A DNA stretch of 64,000 nucleotides from Spirogloea muscicola (Eukaryota > Streptophyta > Zygnematophyceae > Spirogloeales > Spirogloeaceae). The stretch is taken from contig WELB01000097.1 of NCBI GenBank assembly GCA_009602725.1, positions 444,273-508,272 on the forward strand, written 5' to 3'. The position numbers and the translations under genes are program-made. This document shows, one piece after another, positions 1-10,035 of the stretch. Numbering within the stretch: the stretch's first letter is position 1; each line of letters begins with the position of its first letter. Below the pieces are notes generated by a model, which saw nothing but the letters and a program-made list of their open reading frames with translations, searched no databases and had not been told where the DNA came from.

Positions 1-77
1 CCCCCCCCCCCCCCCAGCCCGCCCTCCTCCGGCCCTCTGCATGTACCTGGCTGGCCTTTAACAGCCGCTATTCCAAC

Positions 78-292
78 ATCAGCAGCCGCATTTCTCATTT
101 TTCCTTGTACATTCCTTTGGGCTGGCCTTCGACACTCACTGCCTCATATTGGAATAGCTATTTCTTTCTTTCTTTCTCCCACCGCCGCCTCCCGCCGCTG
201 CGCCCGGGTGGTTTGGCATAGCCCGCCTTAGCTCCATCTCGACCCACTCCGAGAATTTGCGGCTGCTGATATTGAACGAGCTGCTATAAAGA
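78..292. repeat. repeat-like segment with two copies of an 11-bp motif
   Basis: The first 990 bases hold no gene I can support. The motif ATCAGCAGCCG occurs at 78-88 on the plus strand and at 260-270 on the minus strand, and the same motif lies near three gene starts elsewhere in the window. At about 105-150 is a diverged copy of the GGGCTGG-containing 3' tail repeat common in this window. A TATAAA lies at 287-292. Whether this is a promoter of a gene outside the window or repeat debris cannot be decided from the sequence. Confidence 0.4.
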
Positions 293-989
293 GCCAACAG
301 CCAGATGCATAAAGAGGGTATCAATCAGCGAGACGCAGCTCGGCGAGGCGTCTGGCAGCAGCCCAGTCGCAGAAGCGGCCACCAATTTGGACTGTTCATG
401 GCATCACCCCTTTTACCTGCACGCTGGCCAACCGAGAAGCTCCCCCAAGTCCGGAACATCCAGATACTTCTGTTGCAGCACAGCGACACAAGACGATGTT
501 GACTTCCCGCTGTCCCAGCCACGTGATGTAGGCTTCAGGTTCACAACACCAAAGCCGTAACAAACCCAAGAATGATGCAGCAGTACTAGTCCATAGCATG
601 CAGAGACTCCAGTATTAACATTGGAAAGCCTAAGTCATTATTGAGTGGTTTGGTCTCTGAAGGAGTGCCCAGCTTCAGCTGAGCAAGTCCAAGGACAAAT
701 GCACTGAGTCTGCAGCACAGCAGTCTATGCACTGTGGCAGATGCTGTTTATGCGCAAGGAATGAATCAGAATGCTGTTGTCCAGCCGTTGCGGTGACAAC
801 TAGCCGCACCACCCTAGACACCACTGGTGCCAACAGCACACGACACACGCACCACACCACACCACGCCTCACCGCATCATACAAAGGCGGCAACACACTG
901 CAGCTCAATCGAAACCCAAGCACTGGGCAGAGCAGTCAAACTCCTGTACACAAAGTTGTATATCTGAGCATCAAGGGCGCCACCGCTAG

Positions 990-3247
990 CTAGAAGCCCA
1001 CGAGTTGGCCACCTGATGCCGCCAGCAACTCCCATACTGCGAGCTGATCCTTGGCAATCGCTGACGCCGTGTGCTCGGGCTGTCCATCTCCACCTCCATA
1101 CTGATACTGATCGCCACTGTCAGTACGTCGCGGAGGCACGGCACATTCTCGTGCTAGTACAAGGCTCTCGAACAAGTCCGCCTGGTCCACTGCAGAGCTG
1201 CAACCGCTTGTTGGCGTCCCTGCGGCGCTGTATAAGGAGCTGCAGGTGACGGCAGTGGCCCCAACATTGGCACCGGCACCCACACCTACACTGCAGCCCG
1301 ATTCGATGTCGCTCAAGTAACATTCCCACGGGTACGCAAGGCCGGGCAGCTGCAGCGCAGAGACCTGCAGGTACGGCAACTGCTGCAACTCCGGAGGGCG
1401 GAAAGGCGCCGAGGTGATGCATGACGGGGACGTGTCGGACAGCTGGCTCGCCGATGGTGCCAGATATTGGACGGTGCAGCCGTGGGTCACACCCATGGAA
1501 CTCATTGGGGGTAGCCGCCTGTCAAGGGTGGCCACCTCCGCGGCAATAGCCTCCAAAGAGGACTTCTCCAGTGGGGAGGCCGTAAGAGACTGCAGCCGCC
1601 GGTGACTGTCGTGGGTGAGCAATCCTGCTGCCAGCGCAGGTTCGCTGGCCAGGGGCGCATCCGCCGACCACGGCTGTGTGAAGTACTGGGGCGGAGGCGG
1701 TGGGGTCAGGGTGCTCGGCAATGGATGGAGCTGACTGTGGTTCCTCACTGCTGGCGGCGGTGTGTTCCAGGCGACACTGATGCCACTAGGTTGGTCCTGC
1801 CACTCCCCATCCGGCGTGGTCATCGGTGCAAGCGCCAGCATCTGCGCAGCCGCGCTCCATTCGCTCAACGCCGCACTTGGTGTTGGTGGTTTTGCCCTCT
1901 CCTGTGGCAGCTCTTCAAAGTTGTGCGACCGTTCAAAGGCTGGAGCGGCCACCGGCTGCAGTAGCGGCGGCGAAGCTGCGACCGGCTGCTCCACAGCTGG
2001 TCCACCACAGAGCCACCGCTGACGCTGCAACGCGCGCTCCATGAGGCCACCATCCAGTGGCGGGCCTGGAAATCGAAGCTCCATGAGGTCAACTGTTGTA
2101 GGGGCAGAGGCCATGGCGTCCTCATCAGTAGCTGCTGCCTGCGGCGCTGATGCCGCGGCTGGCGTCGGCCTGCTTGCCTCGTCGCCTGCAGCATCCTCAG
2201 CAGCAGCTGTGGCGGCGATCTCATCCAGCGCCGGCTGATCCTGCTCCTTGAGATTGCTGGAACTCCAGCTGAGGGGCACACCTTGCGTGGCTGCCGGCAG
2301 CAATGCCCAGCCCCCCCCCGGCGGAGCAAAGTCTGCGGCAGGTGCATCAAAGGTGCCACTTGCTTCCGGTGTAGCGTGCTGTGCTGCCACGCTAAGAGCG
2401 AGTCTGCCAGAGGAGTGCTGTCGAGGTAAGGTGGCAGTGCTGGCCTGCCGGACCGCAGCAGTGCTCTCGGCTGCCGGCCGGAAGCGGCGAGTGGCCCGCA
2501 TATGCGCCGCAGCCGTCACCAGCTCGCTGGCCCCACCTCCGCTGCCACTTCCAGAGACTGGACTCGAGGTCGGCACAGCAGCTTCGGAGGCCACCACTGT
2601 ACTTGTAGCCACCTCTGCAACGTCCCCACCGGTAGCGCCAGCAGTGGCCCCAGTGGCAGCGCCGCTACTGGTGGCAGCCATGCCGACAATGCCAAGGCGC
2701 TGGATTGCATCCTTCTGCGCACTCAGCAGCGCCTGCATGGTCGCTGCAGACAGCGCGACCTCACGGCAGCCCGAGGGGAAGTTGAGAAATGACCCTGTTG
2801 CCTGCCGCCCACGTAGCATGCGCGCCGCCATGTCATAGGCCACCGCTGCCTGCAAACTCGCAATGATCCTTGCTGTTAAGTGCATGCCTAAATAGCGCAT
2901 ATAGAGCACCATGCCGAGCAACACTGCCAAGCTTGACATTGACAACAAGCATGCGGGCAACGCACCTCCTCGGCAGTGTCGAAGGAGCCAAGCCAGATGC
3001 GGGAGCGCTTGCGCGGCTCACGGATCTCAGCAACCCACTTCCCCCACTTGCGCGGTCGGGCACCCTTGAACCGTGGCTCGTCCTCGTCACCGCAGCCCCT
3101 GCTAGCGGCTCCACCGCCCTCCTCCTTGGCACTGTCGCCACCCCCCTCCTCCGCTGCTTCGTCCATAATTTCCTCAGTCTCCATCTTCACCTTCACCGCA
3201 GCAGCATCCACTGATCCGGCACTGCTGGGCAACAAAGCCAGCTCCAT
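990..3247 (-). CDS. AP2/ERF transcription factor, DREB type
   Basis: Two exons are clear: 3247-2966 (94 codons) and 2849-990 (620 codons with stop), giving 713 residues. A phase-0 intron (donor GTGCGT, acceptor TTTGCAG) splits the AP2 domain at about residue 94; the domain spans about residues 59-120. [11 protein letters not shown] has the Val and Glu typical of DREB rather than ERF proteins, so binding to DRE/CRT-like DNA is expected from family knowledge. The first strand begins FKGAR where plants usually have YRGVR. The remaining 590 residues are rich in Ala, Pro, Ser and Gln with no domain I recognise. The start is uncertain: ATG at 3247 is conservative, but an open frame at about 3719-3501 ends in a GTGAGT donor and would join in phase at 3268 (acceptor CTGCTGCAG), adding a low-complexity N terminus without a visible ATG. 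Confidence 0.85.
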
Positions 3248-3961
3248 TTTCACCGAGCACGCCTCGGGCTGCAGCAGCAGCGCATGAGGACAGCAGAGAT
3301 GGCATCAGAAGCTACGGCACGTCGGGAGCACAGCTGCTACAGAATTCTGACCTGACTGATCCAGTCCTAATTGAGGTGAGGGTAAGAGGAAGGGGAGCTG
3401 CCCGTGCATCTGCAGATGCAGTTTTGGGGCAAGTGGCAACTGCGACAGCTGTACTGAAAGTGGCCGCCCCAGAGAGCAAGCAGAGGAAGTGAAGACTCAC
3501 CACAGGAATATCGACCGGCAGCTGCGACGGTCTGGCATGCCCGCCGGATGCAGGCGGCAGGGGCGATCCCGAGCTCTGGCCGCTACTACTGCCACCACCC
3601 CCGCCGCTGCTGCTGCTGGTGGTGGAGCCCTCTTCGCTGTGGGCCGCGTCGGAGGTCGCCGGGAGAGCCGGGCCAGCCGTCGTCGCCGGCGCCACCGCCG
3701 CTGGGGCGGTAATCGGCACGGCCGCAGGCGGCGCCGCCGTCGTTGTCGGAGCGGGCCACGGAGGGTGCGGCGGCGGCGGCGTGGCGGGCCGCTCGCTGGT
3801 GGCGGAGACCGGGGGGAGACGGGGCTTCGCGGGGGTCAGTGATTGGGGCGAGCGGCGGCCATGGAGGGGCCCCGAAGCTCGGCCGCGGGGGCCGCTGGCA
3901 GTCTCGGGGGGGGTGGGGGGGTGAACCCCGCGGCCTCGCGCGGGCGTGGGAGGAAATGATA

Positions 3962-3972
3962 CGGCTGCTGAT
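3962..3972 (-). promoter_or_regulatory. ATCAGCAGCCG promoter-proximal motif upstream of the DREB gene
   Basis: Exact minus-strand copy of the 11-bp motif also found upstream of LESV and of the 78-residue protein gene. It lies about 720 bp upstream of the conservative DREB start codon and just beyond the GC-rich open region that may be its first exon. Its function is inferred from recurrence near gene 5' ends only. Confidence 0.35.
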
Positions 3973-4759
3973 ATTATTCACGAGGGGGGGGTCGCCCGGG
4001 GGAGCGAGGGAGTCGCCGCCGGGACGTCCGCTTGTCGCCGCTCGGAGCGGGGGGCCCGCCACCGCCGGTCCCGGTCCCACCACCCCCCCCCACGAGGTGC
4101 GTGTGCGCGCCCCTCGGGGAGCTTCTTTCTGCGGGAGGCCCCTTGTCACTCCCTTTTCGGGCTCGCTTCTCACTCACTTCACTTGCCCCCGCTGCGCTCG
4201 GAGAGCCACTTCTCTTTCCTGCGGGGCTTCGTTCTTCTTTCTTCAGGCCTTGTACACACCTGTTGGGCGCCCTCTCTGGGCCCCCTTCGAGCTTTTGATC
4301 ATTCCTGGTTCTCGGCTGGCCAGTCACGGCCATCGCCCTTCTACTGGAAGATGAAAGGCTCGCCCATTGAGGATTGGGGCTGGAAAAAGCCAGCCCAAAA
4401 AAGAATGAACAAAGGACGAGCCATGTCAAGAGCCTGGAAGAGCCCTCCTCTCTTGTACATTCCTTGCGGCTGGCCTCTCATCACAGCCAATTTGCCTCAC
4501 GTTGGGAGAGCTGCTTCTTTCCGCCATTCACAGCCCCCGGCCCCTCCTGGAAGCTCACTTCCTTGTTGGGGGAGGGGGGCAACAGCTGCAGCGGCGCCCA
4601 GATGCTCCACTCCCCCCAAGTGGCGCGCGGCCCCGAGCCCCCCGCCCGGGGCCCCGCCACGTCCGCCGCGCGCGCCGGATTCCGCGGGTTGCTGGCGTCA
4701 GCGCCGCCAGCCGCCGTCGCCAAGCACGCGCCCGTCGCCGCCGGCCCCGGCGGGTTCCA

Positions 4760-4910
4760 CACGTGGCGCCCGGGCGGCCCCCTGCCTGGGCGGCCGCCTT
4801 GTCGGGGTCCTGCGCGCCAATCGCCGCCATCTGCTTCCTCGCCGCCAATGTGGAGCCTCCGCCGTCTCCCTGGATCCGGGAGGGCCCCTCCTTCTCCCGC
4901 CACGTGGCGC
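4760..4910. promoter_or_regulatory. two CACGTGGC G-box/ABRE-type sites in GC-rich flank
   Basis: CACGTGGC occurs at 4760-4767 and inside the palindrome GCCACGTGGC at 4899-4908, in a very GC-rich stretch (about 4600-5250) without a convincing gene. In plants this sequence is bound by bZIP and bHLH factors and overlaps the ABRE core. The sites lie 1.5-1.7 kb upstream of the DREB start, so a link to it is only possible. CACGTG also arises by chance in such GC-rich DNA. Confidence 0.3.
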
Positions 4911-5722
4911 TTCGGTTGGCCTCACTCCGCGCTAGGCCACGGCGCAGCCTGCGCTCACCAAGCCCTCTGCTGCCGCGCCCTGCCAGGTGCTCTCGCCAGC
5001 CTGGCGCGGGCCCCGCCGTTGACCACGCCCGTACGCCGCGCGTGCCCGCCGCTGAATGTTCTCCCGCCCCCGCCGCAGCAGCCGGCCCCCCCTTTAGTCG
5101 GCCCGGACGGAACAGCGACGAGCGGCAGAAGGACTCCCCTGTTGGGGAAGGGCTATTCGTTAGTGCCCTCTTAGGGCTAGACGAATTCCCAGGACCCGGA
5201 GTCTTACCGTCACTCAGTGGGGGCTCAGGCGACGAAGAAGCTGGAGGCTCAGGGCTGAGGAAGCGGTGCTCTTAAGGGAGCGCCGCGCTCCTTCCTCGCC
5301 TTCTTGCCCACTGCAAAGACGGCCGTCTTGCCCATGGCGGGTGACGGCGGCAGGCTCCGGATAGAAGCAGGCCGGCAGCGACTCAAGGAAGGTGGCGTGG
5401 GCGCTGGCAAGCAAGGAGGAGCAGTGGGCGAAAGGTGCTCGGTGGCCCTGTTAGAGTGAGTGAATTTATCCCCACTGACCCACTTTGTATTGAATAAAGA
5501 GAGAAAGCGCGCGGAGCGCATGAAATGGCGAGGCCAATTCAAGCCAATACAGTGTCCAGGCAGAGCCTAGTGCAAACTAAACAAGGCTACATAATACGGA
5601 GACCTGAACTGAGGTGCCTAAGGTGACATTATTAGTACTCACGGGTGAGATTGGAAGAGTTCAGATTACACGGGCACAACGGGGGTCCCGGCGAGTCATC
5701 CCGCCGGAGACCCGAGTGGGCC

Positions 5723-5807
5723 GGCTGCAGAGCCAGCCCGAAGTTGTCCGTTAAGCTTGTCGGGCAGGGGCTGGCTGCAGAGGCGGCCCGAAGGTGTCCG
5801 TTAAGCT
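5723..5807 (+). repeat. 50-bp-period imperfect tandem duplication
   Basis: Two diverged copies of a unit (5723-5757 and 5773-5807) share GGCTGCAG, GCCCGAAG and GTCCGTTAAGCT at the same spacing of 50 bp. There is no coding signal. Confidence 0.6.
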
Positions 5808-6039
5808 AGTTAATTCACAGGTGTGAGGCACATCCTCACACGTGTCATCTGCCTACGTGTCACCCCGATGGCCCGGGCAAGCCGCCCCAGAAATCGACAG
5901 GCGCTTCCCTAAATGGGACATCCCCGGCCTTCCTGATCCTGAGAGTTCTCCGAAGGGGCGAAGGGGCATGCTCTTCCAAATATCTCCTCCACTCAACTCA
6001 ATTCTCTGACCTGCTGCTCAACAAGGGATAGTGAGCACC

Positions 6040-6137
6040 AGTGGCCACTTGAGTCGCAGTGTGCTTCAGCGCTTTTCTGGCCTTTTCCAGTGGCTACTTG
6101 AGTCACAGTGTGCTTCAGCGCTGTTCTGACCTTTTCC
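6040..6137 (+). repeat. 49-bp tandem duplication
   Basis: Units 6040-6088 and 6089-6137 match at most positions (both contain CAGTGTGCTTCAGCGCT), so this is a head-to-tail duplication with a few substitutions. It lies just before a retrotransposon 3' fragment. Confidence 0.7.
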
Positions 6138-6174
6138 GGGCGATTCGTTCAAATATCCTCTACTGGAAGAGTTT

Positions 6175-6790
6175 TCCGCATGCGGCTTACGGACCCGTTC
6201 CAGCGCTCCCTAGCTCATGCCGTCCACACGCGCGCAGGCCGCGCTATAGCGCTATGCGCTGCTGCATCTGGATCTAGGCGGAGTGCCTCTTTCTAAGCTG
6301 CGAGTTACTCGAAGGAAAGTGCTCGCCCATAGAGAAGAGGGGCTGGCAAAGCCAGCCCAAAAAAGAATGGACAATGTCCAAAGCCAACTCGGACTAGCTG
6401 CTGCTCACCCGCGGTTACTAAGCTTCCCTTTGCGTTGTCTTGTGTCTAGCTGTGTATTTTCTCTTTTCGGCATCTTTTTGGCTATTTTGAATTTTGTCCA
6501 TTCTTGTAGAGCTGGCCTCTGCCGGCCCCTCTTCTCTATGGGAAAGTGCGCCCAAGCGCAATTTCTTACTCTTTGGGCTGGCCTATTCGCCCCCCACTTT
6601 GTTCATTCTTTCTCTGGCCTGACCAATCGCAGCCATCGCCCTCCATTGGAAGAGTCTTTCTTCTTCCCATTCGCTGTAGTCTCCTAGCTGTAGTTCTGGC
6701 GATTTCGGCCATTTGGACCTTGTTCATTCCTACTGGGTTGGCCATCTACAGCCCCCGCCCATTTGGAATAGCACTTCTTCTCTTCATTAT
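6175..6790 (+). mobile_element. LINE 3' terminal fragments and tail repeats
   Basis: At 6178-6300 is a diverged copy of the terminal coding region seen in many elements here (MRL..PFQRSLAHAVH.RAGRA, matching MRLAVSLQRSMAHALHLRAGRA of better copies). It is followed by several copies, in both orientations, of the 3' tail with GGCTGG/CCAGCC hairpins (about 6335-6360, 6490-6540, 6565-6660 and 6700-6780). These look like nested, 5'-truncated insertions. No full element is present. Confidence 0.6.
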
Positions 6791-7439
6791 TGAGGAGCGT
6801 GGGACTGGCGACGGGTTTTCTGGGGACAGCCACCGCACCCCCTGCACGTTTTGGCTCAACAGATACCGTTATACTTTAAAAGGAGCCACCGAGCGCCTGC
6901 CCTACCACAGCACCTTGCAGCCGCCACTCATGCCACCTACCGTTGCGTTGCTGCCGGCCTGGGTCCCCGTACGTCTGCTCCCATCGCCATAAGCGATGAG
7001 TAGAAATAGCGAGAGACGAAGCTGAATGTCCGTCGCCTGAGCCAAAGGTGAGCTACCGACCAGACGCCTGAACTCGAGCGCTCAGTCAGCTCCAAGAGAG
7101 CACTAGGAACAAGCTCTACTCAACAGGGCATGGGTCCACTGGCTGCAGCCGCAATCTCCTCAGTAACACTTTGAGCTCCATTCAAGCTGCAGGCTTCATG
7201 GTCGGAAGGGTCTACCTTCTCATTTTGGAAAGCAGTGGCGCAAAGTGCTGCAAGCGACAGGATTGGAAGACAAAGTGGAGCGTAGCGAGATCCGCCAGGG
7301 AGGATCACGTCGCCTATCTATCTATAGCATTTGGCGCAGTCAAGATCACCTGGCCAGAGCAGTCGCTGTGCTTGAAATGAGACTCAATTATTTGCATGTA
7401 TGTGCATATACCACTGCCAAGGCTTATTAGGGCTCATGA

Positions 7440-9075
7440 AGCCAAGCCCATTTGCAGTGGGGCTTCTGAAGCAGATGCAATGGAGCTTCTGAAGCAGAGA
7501 GGGAGGAAGGCCTCAAATAATTTGTGGATCCGTCAAGGAGATGTTCAACCACCGTGCTCAGCAGATACTGAGATGACAGTGCTTTACAAACTGGATTCAG
7601 TGAGATTTGGTCGCAGATCGGTTGTCGCTATCACCGGCCGTTACTACCAGCCCAGTAAAGGACTGAGCATTGTGAAACCTCATCAGCATAAACAAATGGC
7701 TGTCAGAACTCGCAGGAGAGCAATTCTTCACGGCCAGATATTTGCTCATCATGCGGCAGCAGCAATTGGAGAAAGATGGTAAGTACGTGAAGCATGTGTA
7801 AGAGGTCATGCTAAGTAAGCAAGCATCGATGTACACTTTGCAGGTATTGGAGCCTTGGGCTCATGGCTGGCTTTTCAAAGTGGATAACCAGAATCGGAGG
7901 CACACAAATTGCATCATGCTTTGCCTGCAGTTGGAAGAAAGGACGTCGAGGAAAGAATTAGTCAGAAAGTCCCTTGAGATGCATAAGTAAGTCTTCTATG
8001 CAGTCTACAGAACTCAAGTTCGTGACTTACAATGCTAACTTTCTCTTTCAGTACCTGTCTGTAATTAAGCTGCCTCAACAAGTACAATCTCTGCCCCTGC
8101 ATGGTGCCACACTTCCTGAGTGCCACTTTTCCTTTGCTCTTGAATATATCAACAATCACCAATATATTGGCAGTACTTGGTTAGCATTTTGCTTTAGTAC
8201 ATTACTCTCATCCTTAAATGCTGTTGAGTGTGCATAATGCTTGAGCCTGTCACTAGCAGCAGCTGCTCTTTCGATTGAGGAGGCGTTTCCTCCCCTGTTG
8301 GCACGTCAAATTGCGTCCCTTCTCTTGGACGGCCATACCAGACCCCTCTTCACTCCTTACTGAAATGAGCCACTCTGGGTCAGTGTTGTTGGCCTTATGG
8401 CAGCAGCAGTCACAATTTTTCCCAGGGCCTGGGTGGCCTTTTCTGCTTATTTCAGCATGGTCAGACATTAAATGCATATGAACCCATCAGCATGATGGCT
8501 GACTTCGATCAGCAGGCGCTGATGTAGATACAGGTGAAAAGCTGCTCTCAAGATGGGAATGGGAGCGTCACACTTTGTAGGAATACAACATGTTGCAACA
8601 TGGTTCAAGGTGCATGCGACAGAATCTTCACAGGCCGAGACGACAGCAAGCATCAATTCCGGCCCCGAGTCACCGTTACCCATTATAAATAATTGTAAAT
8701 CATTTGCAGACTGGGCATAGACTGCTGTGAGGAACGAGTACCATTGGCACTCCACAAAGGAGCACAGGCAACCAATCGGTTCCTTGTTCAGGGTGATGGC
8801 GAAAGGGACAACTATTGGAGGCAGCAGGTACATTGCGTCAAGACTGGAACTGAACGGCCTCCCACATGCTGAGAGCAAAGGCCAGCCCCGGACCTGATAG
8901 GATCCCTGTCAGAAGACATTTAACAGTCCCACCACAAGCAAAGCCGCCTGGTCGTGGAGGGCGTGGGGTAGCAAGAATGAAAAGAAACTCCACGACTTCT
9001 TCACGCAGAACACCTCTACTTCCTTACAAAGACACTGCCCGTGAGTGGCGAGCCACGAAGGCAGCAAAGTGATTG
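7440..9075 (+). other. coding-like region, unidentified; gene model unresolved
   Basis: Several short stretches look coding on the plus strand but I cannot join them into one frame. They include 7442-7560, a stretch reading INKWLSELAGEQFFTARYLL (7688-7747) that continues past 7778, 7844-7988 (ends in a GTAAGT donor) and 8052-8170. At 8705-8890 the plus strand reads AVRNEYHWHSTKEHRQPIG and onward, while the minus strand carries an overlapping 136-codon open frame (8468-8878). Donors at 7779 and 7989 and acceptors at 7841-7843 and 8049-8051 look real, but phases do not agree. It may be an unknown host gene, a decayed one, or repeat-derived. I do not recognise a family. Confidence 0.25.
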
Positions 9076-9079
9076 CGGT

Positions 9080-10035
9080 TTCAAGATACTCTGGTACTTT
9101 CTGCCATGCACAATCTAGGAATGAAAGTGCTTGGCACGCGTGGTATCGTTACAGCAGAGCCAGACCGATTGGCACATACCAAGGTTCGTGAAGGTCCTAT
9201 TCAAAGGTGACTGGACGCGTTTTGACCCTTGTTGATACTAAGCATGATAAGCAAACCTCAACTAAAGTACTGGCTACAAACAGACATCTACCCCTTCCAT
9301 TGTAGAAAACATTCCATCCTCCGACTTCTGCCCTTAACCTCACAAAAGCTCGATGGCTCCAAACAGACTTCTGCATAAGCAAGGACCTTTTGTGGGACTG
9401 CTGGCCCAACGGTGGCAGAGCGCAGACTACTAGTTTTGCAGTCAACGCTGCGCGAAGGTAGAGAATGATTTGTTTTATGCCTGATAGAACAAGGATTTGC
9501 CCCTCAGCCTTGAAGCCCCAACCTGAACCACACTGACCCTTCTGTCTAATGAGGCCTGGTGGACAAAAGCCAGGGCCTTCTAGCTGTCACGCTGCCTACT
9601 GTGACTTCCCACTCTAGGGATTCTGTCCCTTGAAACCTATAGCTCAGAGAAAGTTTGAAGCCAGAGGCTGCTCATCAATCATTGCCTCGTGTATGACTTG
9701 ACAAGGTAATAATGTCCTAAAGAAGACAGCTGTACACTTCTCACTTTGCCTACATTTGCGCACCTTTCCACCCCTGGCGTGGCCCACTAGTGCAACAAGC
9801 ACCACAGCTCTTCCTCTCTAGATCTGAGCAAGTTACCCATAAAACGGTAATGCACTAGGCACGCTTGAACAACCATGAACACGCATGCACACTACCCAGG
9901 GCATATTGCTCAGCTTTGTTTTGGCTTCTGTGAGTTTTGAATAGCTGTATTCAGCAGCACTGAGATTGCCGAGTAAAAGGCAGCAAGAGAGGACCGTATT
10001 GCCCAAGTGTCACAATGCTGCTAGGACTTCACAAT
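9080..10035. other. intergenic, no gene seen
   Basis: No supported coding region, RNA gene or repeat is seen. This is the 3' flank of the Hip gene, which ends at 10036. Confidence 0.4.

Noticed and set aside
1-15. run of 15 C at the window start
   Set aside because: Simple homopolymer at the window edge; no feature can be tied to it.
3586-5275. long open frames on both strands in the GC-rich DREB flank
   Set aside because: All are Arg/Pro/Ala/Gly-rich, overlap in several phases and show no domain or splice continuity; typical of GC-rich DNA without stops.
8468-8878. 136-codon minus-strand frame as a single gene
   Set aside because: The plus strand over the same bases also reads as protein-like, so strand cannot be decided; reported only as part of the unresolved region.
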